Shown here in pieces: positions 28,015-39,563 of a stretch of DNA of 64,000 nt (position 1 is its first letter; the number at the start of each line of letters is the position of its first letter). The notes below the pieces were generated by a model that ran no database searches, had not been told where the DNA came from, and worked only from the letters and a program-made list of their open reading frames with translations. Location: contig LVCE01000002.1 of assembly GCA_002095075.2 (NCBI GenBank), forward strand, positions 124,001 through 188,000, read 5' to 3'. The position numbers and the translations under genes are program-made. This DNA comes from Francisella endosymbiont of Ornithodoros moubata (lineage in GTDB: Bacteria; Pseudomonadota; Gammaproteobacteria; Francisellales; Francisellaceae).

Positions 28015-28230
28015 CTAAAGCCTTTTTTTGAAATAAAAGCTTAAACGGATAAAAATAATTACTATAGTAATTACTAAAAGCCTAATTAAACTTACTATCC
28101 CTCCTACTAATGTAAGAATTAGAGAAGCTATAACTGTGATATACCCAAAAGTCTTAAATCTTGTCCATAGTTATAAAACAGAAGTAATAGCTAAGACATA
28201 TGCTAAGTATATGAATATTAAATTGAGCAT
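28015..28230 (-). pseudogene. Small two-helix membrane protein with internal stop
   Basis: From ATG 28230 a 71-codon frame runs to TAG 28015-28017 with one in-frame TAA at codon 20. It reads NLIFIYLAYVLAITSVL, the stop, then LWTRFKTFGYITVIASLIL, LVGGIVSLIRLLVITIV and a basic end YFKKRL. It begins four bases beyond the glutaminase stop. The reading is clean apart from one codon. I do not recognise it. Confidence 0.45.
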
Positions 28231-28234
28231 AATT

Positions 28235-29750
28235 TTAGGCTATGTCTGACACTTCAATTATAGAAGTATTATTATTAATTATAGCATCATCTATTGGTTT
28301 TTTACCCCATCTGTCTGTAGTATTAACATTAACACCTTTGAGGATAAGATACTTAACAATATCTTCATGGCCTTCAGCAGCAGCTAGGTGAAGTACTGTT
28401 CTTTTATCATAATCACCTTTGTTAATATTGACACCTAAGACAACGACTCTTTTTATTTCTGATAAATCACCAGCACTTGCTGCCCAAATTAGTTCAAATG
28501 TTAAGTTTGACTCAACAGCCATTCTCTTCTCAATTGGATTTATTTTGTCACAATGAGTTATATGCTCATAGTTATGGAAACTAAACTTCTCTACTAATCT
28601 TTTACTAAATTCAACACCTCTTACAGAGTTATGATTATGGTCAAGGCGATGAGAAAAAATTGCAACACTACCAACATTTGGAATAGCTATAGCCCCAGAG
28701 ACTCCAGATTTTGCTGGTAAGCCAACAGAGAAAGCATACTCACCAGAGAAATAATATATGCCACAGGAATACATCATTGATAAGCAGTTATGAATCGTTG
28801 TTGGTAAAAATATTTTTTTGCTAGTAAAAGGGCATATACCACCATTAGCTATAGATGCCATAATTTTTGCCATTTTTTTTGTGTTAGCTTGGATAGAACA
28901 AGTTTGGAAGTAGAAATCCAATGCAGTGTGGATATTTGTGCCCTTTGGAAAAACACCTACTTCTTTCATAAAATGAGCTAGAGCATAATTTCTATCTTCA
29001 GTTTCTTTTTCGGAGTAATATACAGCGTTATCAAAGCCGATAGGTTCGTCACCTGCTAGATCTTGCCAAACATTAGTAGTGTATTCAAATCTATCAGCAA
29101 GATTCCACTCTGGTTTGATCAGTGGGCACATCATGATATCACAAGAGTTTATCATCGGGTTATGTGAGGCAGGTCGTACTTGTTTAATGCTATAGCATTA
29201 AAAGTAATACCACTTGGTTTTCTGCGAACATGTTGGTGAACTTTATCTTCGCCATTTTCTTCAGTAGCTATACGGTATGTAATAGTTTTTGTAGTCGACT
29301 GTACACAGTATGATTATAGATAATTTCCTAAGGTAATCATTTGACCATCGACACTACAAAAAGCCACAGCAAAAAGATTAGGATCAACCCTTACTAGTTG
29401 AGGAATATAGTTTGCGTTTCTACCAGTTTCATTTTTTTAGTTTCGTTATATATGGCTTCGATTTCTTTTTTAAAATCCTTATAATTAGAAATTATAAAGC
29501 CTTTATTAACAGCTTTTTCAATAAGACCTATGGTTTTAAAGGTAATTTCTTGAAATGTATCAAAATCAATCTTATCAATATTAGAGATCTTATCTAATTT
29601 GCTAATTAATTTAGTGATGCGAGGATGATTATTGCTAATACCTGACTAAACTAAGATATCAAGAATATCTGTTTTTGTCATAAAGTTATCTTTATCACAG
29701 ATATAATAATCTTCGCCGCTAGATGTAGTTTTAATCATTATTGTTTTCAT
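28235..29750 (-). pseudogene. glsA: Eukaryotic-type glutaminase with ankyrin repeats, broken
   Basis: Glutaminase hydrolyses glutamine to glutamate and ammonia. From ATG 29750 the product resembles animal kidney-type glutaminase along its length: an EF-hand-like N-terminus, IPQLVRVDPNLFAVAFCSVD, the catalytic QSTTKTITYR (Ser and Lys of SxxK), DFYFQTCSIQ, YYFSGEYAFSVGLPAKSGVS, and C-terminal ankyrin repeats (DYDKRTVLHLAAAEGHEDIV). It is broken by TAG near 29645, a frameshift near 29430, TAA near 29310 and a frameshift near 29175. The last 306 residues remain open. It lies next to a eukaryotic-type glutamine synthetase on the same strand. Confidence 0.85.
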
Positions 29751-29831
29751 AGATAGATATAGTTTTTAACAAAAAATAATATTGAGTTATTTTACAGAAA
29801 AAAAGAAGATTAACATATAAACAAGATCTGC

Positions 29832-30869
29832 TTAACTAATAGTAGCTGTTGCAAGAGCTATAGCCACTAAATATGGATCTGAGTTTGCTCCTGGTCTTCT
29901 ATCTTCAAGGTAGCCATAACCTTTTAAGGCTACTGGTCTGGGGATTCTAATAGAAGATCCTCTATCAGCATAACCAACTTTGAAAGTGTTAATATCACAT
30001 GTCTCATGAAGGCCAGTTAAGCGCTCATGAAGATTAAAACCATAATTTTTGATATCGATACTATGATTTTTCTCTAGGTTTTTAACTATATATTTAATAG
30101 CTTTTATACCCTCTTGAGGATCTCTGGTTTTCTTCGTTGAGAAGTTTGTATGAAGTCCAGCACCATTCCAATCGCCTTTAATAGGCTTATTATCAAATGA
30201 AATGGTAATACCATATTCTTCGCCGAGTCTCTCTAATAACCATCTAGCAATGTGAGTATGGTCTGCAACATTTAGTATACCAGCATCCTCACCATCTACA
30301 CCTCTATAACCAATTTGAAACTCCCATTGCCCTGGCATAACTTCGGCATTTATACCATAGAATAAAATTCCTGCTTCTAGGCATGCCTGCATATGAGCCT
30401 CAACTAAGTCACGACCAAAAGCTTTGTTTGCGCCAGCACTACAGTAGTAAGGTCCTTGAGGCTCTGGGAAACCAGTAGTCGGCCAGCCTAATGGACGACC
30501 ATCTTTGAACATTGTATATTCTTGCTCAAAACCTGTCCACATCTGATGATTTTCAGCACTATCTAAAAGGGCTCTTAGCTTGGCACGATTATTTGACGTG
30601 TGTTGAGTTTGTCCATCAGGGTTATAAACCTCACATAACACTAAATAACCATAGTCTCTTAGTGGATCAATTACAAAGTTAACAGGTTTAAGAATACAAT
30701 CTGAATTATCTCCTGTAGCTTGGTTTGTTGAAGAACCATCAAAACTCCATTCTGGGAAGTCATCTGGATTCTCAAATTCTTTTAATGGTAAAACTCTTGC
30801 TTTAGATCTAAGATGAGGCACAAGATCTGAACCATCAACCCATATGTATTCCGCAGTTATTACTTTCAT
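29832..30869 (-). CDS. glnA: Glutamine synthetase, class II (eukaryotic type)
   Basis: The enzyme makes glutamine from glutamate, ammonia and ATP. At 345 residues it is the short class II form of eukaryotes, not the 470-residue bacterial class I. Motifs: FPEWSFDGSSTNQATGDNSD, TGFEQEYTMFKDGRPLGWP, MPGQWEFQIGY, GDWNGAGLHTNFST and ADRGSSIRIPRPV. There is no class I adenylylation loop, so PII/GlnE control is not expected. It lies downstream of holA and 81 bases upstream of the broken glutaminase, all on the minus strand. A gene of this class suggests ancient transfer. Confidence 0.95.
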   Translation of the reverse strand: MKVITAEYIWVDGSDLVPHLRSKARVLPLKEFENPDDFPEWSFDGSSTNQATGDNSDCILKPVNFVIDPLRDYGYLVLCEVYNPDGQTQHTSNNRAKLRALLDSAENHQMWTGFEQEYTMFKDGRPLGWPTTGFPEPQGPYYCSAGANKAFGRDLVEAHMQACLEAGILFYGINAEVMPGQWEFQIGYRGVDGEDAGILNVADHTHIARWLLERLGEEYGITISFDNKPIKGDWNGAGLHTNFSTKKTRDPQEGIKAIKYIVKNLEKNHSIDIKNYGFNLHERLTGLHETCDINTFKVGYADRGSSIRIPRPVALKGYGYLEDRRPGANSDPYLVAIALATATIS

Positions 30870-30985
30870 ATCTTTACTATATTCCTTAACATTGGTTAAT
30901 TCTGTTCAATGATATCAATTGTCTAAAAAAAGTAAATGCTGCTATCACAGTTGCAACTAAAATTTAGAAAAATTCTTAAGGTATT

Positions 30986-31963
30986 TTAGAAAGTATCAAA
31001 AACAATTTCATTAAGCTTAAGTTGGATATTGCCTTTTCTCGCACCTTTTATACATAGATCAGTATCAAGACATTTTTCCAGTCCTGCTGAAATTTTTTTA
31101 GAACTAAGCTTATTTGTTAAACTAGTATAAAACTTCTGTTTAGCTAGCCAGATATTATTATCTTTAAATATCTTTTGATGATAAGTTACTGGAGTGTTCT
31201 TAAGTTGAGAGAGTATTCTTAATTCTCTTTTTAGAGCCCAGAGTACAAGAGGTGGCTTGTCATTTTCGTTTAGGATGCTATTAAGTATCCTTAGTGCTTT
31301 GCTTTTATGTTGAGAGAGAATTGCTTCAGAAAGATCAAATACATCAAAACTGGCATGCTCATGAAGAAAAGGACGAATTGTATTTTCATCAAAGAGTTGA
31401 CTATCTTGGCGCGAGAGTAGTTTTATGATTTGTTTTGTTGCTATCAAGTTACCCTCGGTCTTTAGTATTAAGAGTTGTGTTGCCTCTTTTGTAAGGCTTA
31501 AGCCAAGCTGTTGTGTTTCATAATTTATAATACTTATGGCATTATCTAAACTTGGTTGAAAAATACGAATATGAATAGCTTTATGTTCTAAGCTTTGAAA
31601 CCATTTTGCTGTGGTGTTTTGCTTTTTCATACTATTGAAAACAAGCAGGTAAACATTACCATCATTATTTATAAGCTTATCAACCAATGCTTGTTGGAGT
31701 TTTTTTTGTGGGGGTTTATCAAAATTAAATTGGATAAATCTATCGATTGTAAACAAGCTAAGACTATCAACTTCGTTATACAAAACATCTATGTTTTGTT
31801 CACTTAAATCATGATAGCTGATTTCATAACTTTTGGCTTTAAACTGATTAATTATTTTTTCAATAGTATTATATTTTTGCAGAGGCTCGTCACCTGTTAT
31901 GATAAAAATTTTGTAGGCAGTGAGATCATTTTTTTGTAGTAGATCAAAATAACTTAATTCCAT
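30986..31963 (-). CDS. holA: DNA polymerase III delta subunit
   Basis: HolA opens the sliding clamp as part of the clamp loader. The 325-residue protein has the family start with IFIITGDEPLQKYNTIEKII, the SLFTIDRFIQFNF segment (clamp contact region), NVYLLVFNSMKKQ, and the helical collar domain with PPLVLWALKRELRIL. Sequence conservation in this family is low, but order and length fit well (E. coli 343). It is 116 bases upstream of glnA. Confidence 0.88.
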   Translation of the reverse strand: MELSYFDLLQKNDLTAYKIFIITGDEPLQKYNTIEKIINQFKAKSYEISYHDLSEQNIDVLYNEVDSLSLFTIDRFIQFNFDKPPQKKLQQALVDKLINNDGNVYLLVFNSMKKQNTTAKWFQSLEHKAIHIRIFQPSLDNAISIINYETQQLGLSLTKEATQLLILKTEGNLIATKQIIKLLSRQDSQLFDENTIRPFLHEHASFDVFDLSEAILSQHKSKALRILNSILNENDKPPLVLWALKRELRILSQLKNTPVTYHQKIFKDNNIWLAKQKFYTSLTNKLSSKKISAGLEKCLDTDLCIKGARKGNIQLKLNEIVFDTF

Positions 31964-32041
31964 AATATTAAAACTTTTAACTATTATTATATATCATATA
32001 CTATACTGTTTAGCACATAAAAAATCAAAAGAGGTTTAATT

Positions 32042-32562
32042 GTGAAAAAGTTAGCTGTAGTAATGCTAACAACAGCACTAATATTGCTGTCAGATTGTGT
32101 AACCAAACCAGCAAATATAATACCTGTCAAAAACTTTCAAGCTAATAAATATCTTGGTAAATGGTATTAGATAGCAAGGTTTGATAATAGTTTTGAAAAG
32201 GGTATGACAAATGTCTATGCTGAGTATAGTTTAAACCTGGATGGAACTATAAAGGTAGTAAATAGTTGTATCACATTATTAACTGGTAAGAGAAGCTATG
32301 CTACAAGGGTTGCTAAATTTGTTGAAAATAAAAATATTGGCTACCTTAAAGTATCTTTCTTTGGACCTTTCTATTATAGTGCGTATGTGGTATTTAAGTT
32401 TGATTATAATTATAAATATGCCTATGTGGCCGGTGCTGATAAAGATTATTTATGGCTACTTCTCGAACACAAACAGTGCCATAAAATATGAAAGATGACT
32501 TTATCAACCGAGCAAAAGCTTTAGGTTACGATACTGATAAACTAGTTTGGGTTAAACATTAA
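32042..32562 (+). pseudogene. blc: Outer-membrane lipocalin (Blc), broken
   Basis: From GTG 32042 (ribosome site AAAGAGG) the product has a lipoprotein signal ending LLSDC and the lipocalin motif YLGKWY followed by IARFD. A TAG (32168-32170) takes the place of the residue after KWY, normally Glu in Blc. A frameshift near 32465 and a TAA just after SRTQTVP follow. The last part, INRAKALGYDTDKLVWVKH, is typical of the Blc C-terminus. Blc binds fatty acids or lysophospholipids at the outer membrane. Three lesions make it inactive. Confidence 0.85.
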
Positions 32563-32761
32563 ACAAGATAGGATTTAGACATAAAAACTAATCGAATCAA
32601 CGAAGTTTGATTTTGTAAATTATTAGTATGTCTAAGCTATGATGATTGATCGGTTGTTTTTTTAACTTTAGTATAAATTGAAATTGTTGTGTTATTCAGA
32701 TGTTTTTAATTAGCCTTAAAAAGGCTAAAATATAAGCTATATTTGTGTATATTATTTTTAG

Positions 32762-34030
32762 ATGAAGAGTTTACATAATTTTGATAGCTTTGATTTTGGT
32801 TGGCTAGTTGTCAGTATTGGGATGGCTGTTGGTGCTGGAATAGTTTTGGTGCCGATAAGTGTTGGTGTAGTTGGCTTTGCAGTCTTTGTAGTATCGATAC
32901 TTATAGCATATCCAGGTATTTATCTTTTTCAGAAGCTGTATATACAGACTTTATTTGTCGCTAAAGAGCCAACGCCATATAAGGAAACTGTTGCTGAGCT
33001 ATTAGGTGGTAAGTGGACGACTTTTTTAGGGGCATTGTATCTATTAATGATGCTAACATGGACTGTAATCTATGCTGAAGTTGTAGCAAAGTCTCTAGCA
33101 GCTTACTTATATATGTTTAAACTTACTGTTAATCCACATATTGAGTATAACGCTTTGTACAGCGCGATTTTGATGATAGCACTAATTTTCATAGGTATGA
33201 AAAGTCAAAAGCTTTTTGTCAGAGTATCAACTTTTTTAGTAGTTGTTTTGATTGTGGCAATTATTTTGGCATCGGTTTTTTTAATTCCGCTATGGTCATT
33301 TAATAATGTTTTACAGTTACCTGTTGATAGTGGCGAGTTTATCGCTAAAATTATTATAATGCTACCATTTTCTTCGACATCGATTTTATTTATTCAGTCA
33401 TTAAGTCCTATGGTAATAGGCTATAGGTTGCATTATCGTAAAAAAGACAAAAACTTTGTCTTAGCTAAGACTGTTAGGACAATGACTTTAGCATTTGTTA
33501 TCTTAATTGTTATTATTGGCTTTTATATTCTTTCATTTTCATTAGTTATTCCAAGAGCAGATGCGTTAGAAGCTACACAAAATAATCAATCAGCATTTAT
33601 ACTCTTAGAAAAACAAGGCTTATCCAATGGTGTGTTGTATATATGTGGAATTATTATTAGTTTGTGTGCTATTTTCACTTCGTTTTTGAGTGTTTTAGCA
33701 GGTATGGAAGAATCCCTAAAAGGATTATTGAGAAAAACTGCAACAAGACTAGGTCTAAAAGATGATACTAATCATATCTTAAGCTTAAATACACTTGTAG
33801 TAGTTATAATTTTTCTACTAACATGGCTTTCAATAGTTTTTGATGCACCAGTATATAAACTAGTGCCTTTATCTGGTCCTGTATTTGGTATATTAGGCTG
33901 TTTAGTACCATCGTATATTGTTTTTAAAATACCACAACTAGAGAGATACCGCACTAAAAGCATTTATTTTGTTATTTTTGTTGGAATTATATTAGTGATA
34001 TCACCACTTTTGACTTCTGCATTATCTTAG
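32762..34030 (+). CDS. HAAAP-family amino-acid permease (SdaC/TdcC-like)
   Basis: A 422-residue inner-membrane protein with 11 hydrophobic segments. The start (SIGMAVGAGIVLVPISVG) has the glycine-rich unwound helix typical of the hydroxy/aromatic amino-acid permeases. FSSTSILFIQSLSPMV and SFLSVLAGMEESLKGL match helices 6 and 9. Predicted role is proton- or sodium-driven uptake of serine, threonine or an aromatic amino acid; the substrate cannot be read from sequence. It stands alone between a dead lipocalin gene and a dead stretch. Confidence 0.8.
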   Translation: MKSLHNFDSFDFGWLVVSIGMAVGAGIVLVPISVGVVGFAVFVVSILIAYPGIYLFQKLYIQTLFVAKEPTPYKETVAELLGGKWTTFLGALYLLMMLTWTVIYAEVVAKSLAAYLYMFKLTVNPHIEYNALYSAILMIALIFIGMKSQKLFVRVSTFLVVVLIVAIILASVFLIPLWSFNNVLQLPVDSGEFIAKIIIMLPFSSTSILFIQSLSPMVIGYRLHYRKKDKNFVLAKTVRTMTLAFVILIVIIGFYILSFSLVIPRADALEATQNNQSAFILLEKQGLSNGVLYICGIIISLCAIFTSFLSVLAGMEESLKGLLRKTATRLGLKDDTNHILSLNTLVVVIIFLLTWLSIVFDAPVYKLVPLSGPVFGILGCLVPSYIVFKIPQLERYRTKSIYFVIFVGIILVISPLLTSALS

Positions 34031-34364
34031 AAATAAAAAAATCATAGTATATATGGCTAATCTGACTGTGTTATATAATTTTTGGGAAAAACTATCTTTG
34101 TCAACCTATTAGTAACTAAGCTGAATCGAAATGGTAGCATAGGATTTTCTGGAGTAGAATTACTAATGAGCTTCAAAAAATCGATTTTACGATCAAGTCA
34201 TGGGGATGATTATATATTGTTTTCGGATTAATGTATTATTAAAAAATAAATATGATACAGCTAATCAACTATAAGACTATCGTGCTAAACTGGTTAAATT
34301 TATTTGTGTTATTTTGTACTGGATTATCTATAACTCAGCATTAGCAAAAGAAGAGTTTGACTTA
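34031..34364 (+). other. Degraded 334-base stretch, coding-like fragments, not identified
   Basis: Between the permease and purH no gene is open. Plus-strand fragments LNRNGSIGFSGVELLMSF (near 34120-34172) and, after frame changes, RAKLVKFICVILYWIIYN (near 34283-34335) look like a decayed gene with a hydrophobic part. I cannot name it. No clear purH terminator is seen. Confidence 0.3.
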
Positions 34365-35912
34365 TTAATGCCTAAAATGTCTCATACCAGTAAAGACCAT
34401 GGTAATACCTGCTTTGTTAGCAGCATCGATAACTTCTTGGTCATTTTTTGAACCACCTGGTTGGATTACCGCTGTTGCTCCAGCTTTGATACATTCTTCT
34501 AAACCATCAGCAAAAGGAAAGAAAGCATCCGAAGCAACTACTGAGCCTTTAGCGCCTTGGAAAGCTTGTGCTTTTTCAGCACCAATACGCGCAGAATCAA
34601 CTCGACTCATCTGTCCAGCACCAATTCCTACTGTTTTAGTATCTCTAGCATAGACAATTGCATTTGATTTGACATATTTAATAGCTTTCCATGCAAACAT
34701 TAAATCAACCCATTCTTTATTACTAGGAGCTCTATCTGTGACAACTTTACAGTCATTTATTTCAACACTACCATTATCATAAGATTGTGACAGAATACCA
34801 CTGTGGATGTTTTTACTTATCATACGCGATGATTTAGTATCAAAAACTTTGCCTGTTACTAGTACGCGTAAATTTTTCTTGGATGCCAAAATATCTAAAG
34901 CTTCTTGAGTATAAGATGGTGCGATTATTACTTCTAAAAACATCTTACCAAGAGACTCAGCAAATTCTTTATCAACTTCACAGTTAAATGCAACAATACT
35001 GCCAAATGCTGAAATTGGATCACAAGCAAGAGCTTTTTGCCAAGCTTGATAAGCATTTTTACCAGAAGCAATACCACAAGGATTAGCGTGTTTGATGATT
35101 GCACATGAAGGTTCAGAATATTCACAAACCATTTCAAAAGCACCATCAGCATCATTAAGGTTGTTATATGATAACTCTTTGCCTTGTAGCTGTTTGGCAT
35201 TAGTAATACTAATACTATCTCTGTCTGTAGAGTATACGGCAGCTTTTTGATGAGGGTTTTCGCCATATCTTAGGACTTGCTTAAGAGTACCTACTGAAAA
35301 AAGCTTTTGTGGGTATTCTTCAGCTAACTCTTTACTAAACCAGTTTGCAATATGGCTATCATACTCAGCTGTATGAGCAAAAGCTTCTTTGGCAAACTCA
35401 CGACGAGTTTGTAATGTTGTTTGACCATCATTCTCAGCTATTTCTTTGATAACTAGGGCATATTGATTAGGGTTGGTAACAATAGTAGTATGTTTGTGGT
35501 TTTTTGCACATGAACGCACCATAGAAGGTCCACCAATATCAATATTTTCAGTACAAGTATCAAAGTCAGCGTCAGATTTAACTGTATTTACAAAAGGGTA
35601 TAGATTAACTACTACCATATCTATTTGCCCAATGTGATTTTTTAGCATTGCATCAATATGCTCGGGATTATCTCTATCAGCTAAAATACCACCATGAATA
35701 AGAGGATGTAGAGTTTTGACACGGCCATTCATTATTTCGGGAAATTTTGTATGCTCTGAAACATCTGTTACATTTATTCCAGCATCTTTAAGGGTTTTTG
35801 AATTTCCACCTGTTGAAAGTATTTCAATATTATATTTACTTAACTCTTTAGCAAGCTTTATGATACCTGTTTTATCAAATACAGATATTAGTACCCTTTT
35901 TATTTTTGACAT
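34365..35912 (-). CDS. purH: Bifunctional AICAR transformylase / IMP cyclohydrolase
   Basis: PurH catalyses the last two steps to IMP. The 515-residue protein has an N-terminal cyclohydrolase domain ([40 protein letters not shown]) and a C-terminal transformylase domain with [20 protein letters not shown] (Lys-His catalytic pair), [13 protein letters not shown] and the end TGMRHFRH. Length matches the family. It runs opposite to purA, 182 bases away, leaving a shared divergent control region 35913-36094. Confidence 0.96.
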   Translation of the reverse strand: MSKIKRVLISVFDKTGIIKLAKELSKYNIEILSTGGNSKTLKDAGINVTDVSEHTKFPEIMNGRVKTLHPLIHGGILADRDNPEHIDAMLKNHIGQIDMVVVNLYPFVNTVKSDADFDTCTENIDIGGPSMVRSCAKNHKHTTIVTNPNQYALVIKEIAENDGQTTLQTRREFAKEAFAHTAEYDSHIANWFSKELAEEYPQKLFSVGTLKQVLRYGENPHQKAAVYSTDRDSISITNAKQLQGKELSYNNLNDADGAFEMVCEYSEPSCAIIKHANPCGIASGKNAYQAWQKALACDPISAFGSIVAFNCEVDKEFAESLGKMFLEVIIAPSYTQEALDILASKKNLRVLVTGKVFDTKSSRMISKNIHSGILSQSYDNGSVEINDCKVVTDRAPSNKEWVDLMFAWKAIKYVKSNAIVYARDTKTVGIGAGQMSRVDSARIGAEKAQAFQGAKGSVVASDAFFPFADGLEECIKAGATAVIQPGGSKNDQEVIDAANKAGITMVFTGMRHFRH

Positions 35913-36073
35913 GCTTATTCCTTGTTATTGATGTATTTAAAAGTTAGATTTTTAATTATTTATCATTATAGCAATTTTAACCATAAATTCTTAGTTAAAA
36001 CGCTTTTGTTAATCGATATTTTACTAGTAAATTAGCTACTAATATATTAGTATATTTATTATCAAAATTTTAA

Positions 36074-37381
<1,308 letters not shown>

Positions 37382-37384
37382 TTT

Positions 37385-37918
37385 ATGACTTATTCCGCAG
37401 AAAATACCGAAGTTTATATAACAAGCCAACAACTTGAACAAGCTGTTACTAAATTAGCAGAACAGATTAATCAAGACTACTCAGGCCAAGAAGTTACACT
37501 TGTGTGCGTTTTAAAAGGGTCTTTTATGTTCTTTGCCGATCTTGTGAGAAAGCTACGTATTGATCTAAGGACGCAGTTTATTACAGCATCTTCATATGGT
37601 TCTGGGACTACTAGTTCTGGTATTGTGACTTTGACAGAGACTCCATTAAAAGAAGGGTATATCAAAGATAAAAATATCATAATAATCGAAGATATAGTAG
37701 ATACAGGACATACCTATAATAGGTTAATGCAGGGTATCGGTAAGTATAATCCTAAAACACTAAAGTTCGCGACTTTATTGTTTAAGCCAGCAAAACTTGA
37801 AAGAGATGTTAAGCTTGATTATGTCTGCTTTGAAATAGAAAACAAATTTATTGTTGGCTACGGCTTAGACTTCGATGAGAAATATCGTGAACTACCGTAT
37901 ATTGGTCTTATAAAATAA
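37385..37918 (+). CDS. hpt: Hypoxanthine phosphoribosyltransferase
   Basis: Hpt salvages hypoxanthine or guanine with PRPP. The 177-residue protein has [15 protein letters not shown], the flexible-loop [11 protein letters not shown], the PRPP-binding signature [15 protein letters not shown], and the base-site [20 protein letters not shown] at the end. Length is normal. It is three bases after purA in one transcription unit. Confidence 0.94.
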   Translation: MTYSAENTEVYITSQQLEQAVTKLAEQINQDYSGQEVTLVCVLKGSFMFFADLVRKLRIDLRTQFITASSYGSGTTSSGIVTLTETPLKEGYIKDKNIIIIEDIVDTGHTYNRLMQGIGKYNPKTLKFATLLFKPAKLERDVKLDYVCFEIENKFIVGYGLDFDEKYRELPYIGLIK

Positions 37919-37936
37919 ATTTTGTTTGTAAACTAC

Positions 37937-38663
37937 TTAGTAATAACTACTCACAAAAGCTTCTCTAAAAAAATCTTCAGATAATTTGCAAGCTCTTTTA
38001 TTTGAGAGTTTATTAAATACCGTACCAAACTCAGGATCATTAGTATTAGGATTTGTGAAAGCATGATAAATATTACCAAAAGTATGTAGCTGCCAATCTG
38101 CTTTACGCTTATCCATTTTTTGCTGAAATTTATTGACTTGCTTTGGTGGTGCCATTGTATCATTGTAACCATGTAGAACGAGTATTTTGGTATCGATATT
38201 TTGTTTTTGACTATATTAGATTCTAGTAAACCATGAAAGCTAATCGCCGCTTTAAACTCAAAATTCGACCTAGACATACCCTAACACACATTTGCCACCA
38301 AAGCAAAAATCTATTGCAGCGATATTTGCCTTATCAACTTTCGGTATTCTTTTTACCGTATTGTATGTTATTCTAAGTCTTGTCATTAAAGCATATTTTT
38401 CACCTAAGAAGATTATTCATCATGGTAGCATTTTCTTGTTTAGATTTACCTACTTTTGCATCACCATAGATATCTATAGTAAAGCCAAGATAGCCTTTTC
38501 TAGCCATAGCTATTGCCCTTATCACAGGCAAAATCATCTCTACCTGCCCATGTCATGTTGATGCTATTAGCACAGCTGGTAAATGCGCGCCTCTATCTGG
38601 ATATGCACAGCCTCTTAGTAAGACACCATCACCACGATACTCAACTTCTTTTTTAATTATCAT
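37937..38663 (-). pseudogene. Dienelactone hydrolase family protein, multiply broken
   Basis: From ATG 38663 the frame reads IIKKEVEYRGDGVLLRGCAY and PAVLIAST, hits a TGA, continues GYLGFTIDIYGDAKVGK, then shifts (ANIAAIDFCFGGKCVLGYV, holding the nucleophile-elbow Cys region), and after more lesions ends with DWQLHTFGNIYHAFTNPN (catalytic His). This is an alpha/beta-hydrolase of the dienelactone hydrolase type. At least one stop and three frameshifts are visible. The natural substrate is unknown. Confidence 0.75.
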
Positions 38664-38744
38664 TTTAGTTTTCTAGATTAGCTTAAGCTGTTTAGAATTA
38701 GCGTAATTATAAAATATAAAGTTAGCTTTGGTATAGTCAAATAA

Positions 38745-39563
38745 TTATAGATTAGTGAAAATTATTAAAACTTGTTTTTTTAGTACACTTATTAGGTATA
38801 AGATACAGATAATAGTTGTAATAAAAAAGCTAATTGGCACATCAATGTAATACGCAGCTACTATACCTGACCACACTGTCAAAACTGAAATCAAAGTGCT
38901 TAGAGCAATAGGCTTATAGAAACCATCGACCCATTGAGTTGCAATAGCAGCAGGTCCGATTAAAAGTGAAAATACTAATAATATACCGACAACTTGGCAA
39001 GCCATAGATACAGTTATTGCAATACATATAAAAAGTAAAATAGATAAAAGTTTGTTTGATACTTTTTTTGACTCGGCAAATACCGGATCTATCGATGATA
39101 TGAATAATGGTCTAGCAATTATTATCAGTAATGTTATTGTAAATATTGCTAAACCTAAAAGAATATATATTTGCTCAAGACTAACTGTGAGTATATCTCC
39201 AACAAGGATAGACATTACAGAACCAGAATAACCACTTTGGTATAAGAATAGAAAGTAAGTCCCTAAACCCAAGAAAAAAGTTAGGACAATACCGATAGCA
39301 ATATCATTTTTCTTAATCTTATCACCAAAAGCCCCCATAAGTAACCCAGCGACAAGATTTATCGCAAGTTGTCCAGTCATTGTTGATAGATTAAGTAGTA
39401 CGGCACCAGATGCTCCTGTTAGACTAATATGCGCTAAAGCATGTGAGGCAAATGATAATCTTCTAATTATGACAAAGAAGCTAATAATGCCACAGATAAT
39501 CGCTATTATTGTTCCAGCTATGAATGCGTAGAGCATAAAAGTATAATTAAACACAAATATCAT
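38745..39563 (-). CDS. znuB: Zinc ABC transporter permease
   Basis: ZnuB forms the membrane channel for high-affinity zinc uptake. The 272-residue protein has seven to nine hydrophobic segments and the ABC-3 family motifs FVIIRRLSFASHALAHISLT and GDILTVSLEQIYILLGL; IALSTLISVLTVWSGIVAAY lies near the end. I chose ATG 39563, which overlaps the znuC end by 17 bases; an earlier ATG at 39626 would run far into znuC. It is the last gene of a znuA-znuC-znuB operon. Confidence 0.9.
   Translation of the reverse strand: MIFVFNYTFMLYAFIAGTIIAIICGIISFFVIIRRLSFASHALAHISLTGASGAVLLNLSTMTGQLAINLVAGLLMGAFGDKIKKNDIAIGIVLTFFLGLGTYFLFLYQSGYSGSVMSILVGDILTVSLEQIYILLGLAIFTITLLIIIARPLFISSIDPVFAESKKVSNKLLSILLFICIAITVSMACQVVGILLVFSLLIGPAAIATQWVDGFYKPIALSTLISVLTVWSGIVAAYYIDVPISFFITTIICILYLISVLKKQVLIIFTNL

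Noticed and set aside
28040-28062. AT-rich palindrome AATTACTATAGTAATT
   Set aside because: Short and AT-only; it falls within the small membrane relic and needs no special role.
29412-29597. 61-codon plus-strand frame with aromatic-rich product
   Set aside because: It is antisense to the broken N-terminal half of glutaminase, whose family sequence explains the DNA.
32710-32728. 8-bp hairpin TTAGCCTT-AAA-AAGGCTAA before the amino-acid permease
   Set aside because: Neither side has a clean T-run, so a terminator or operator role is not supported.
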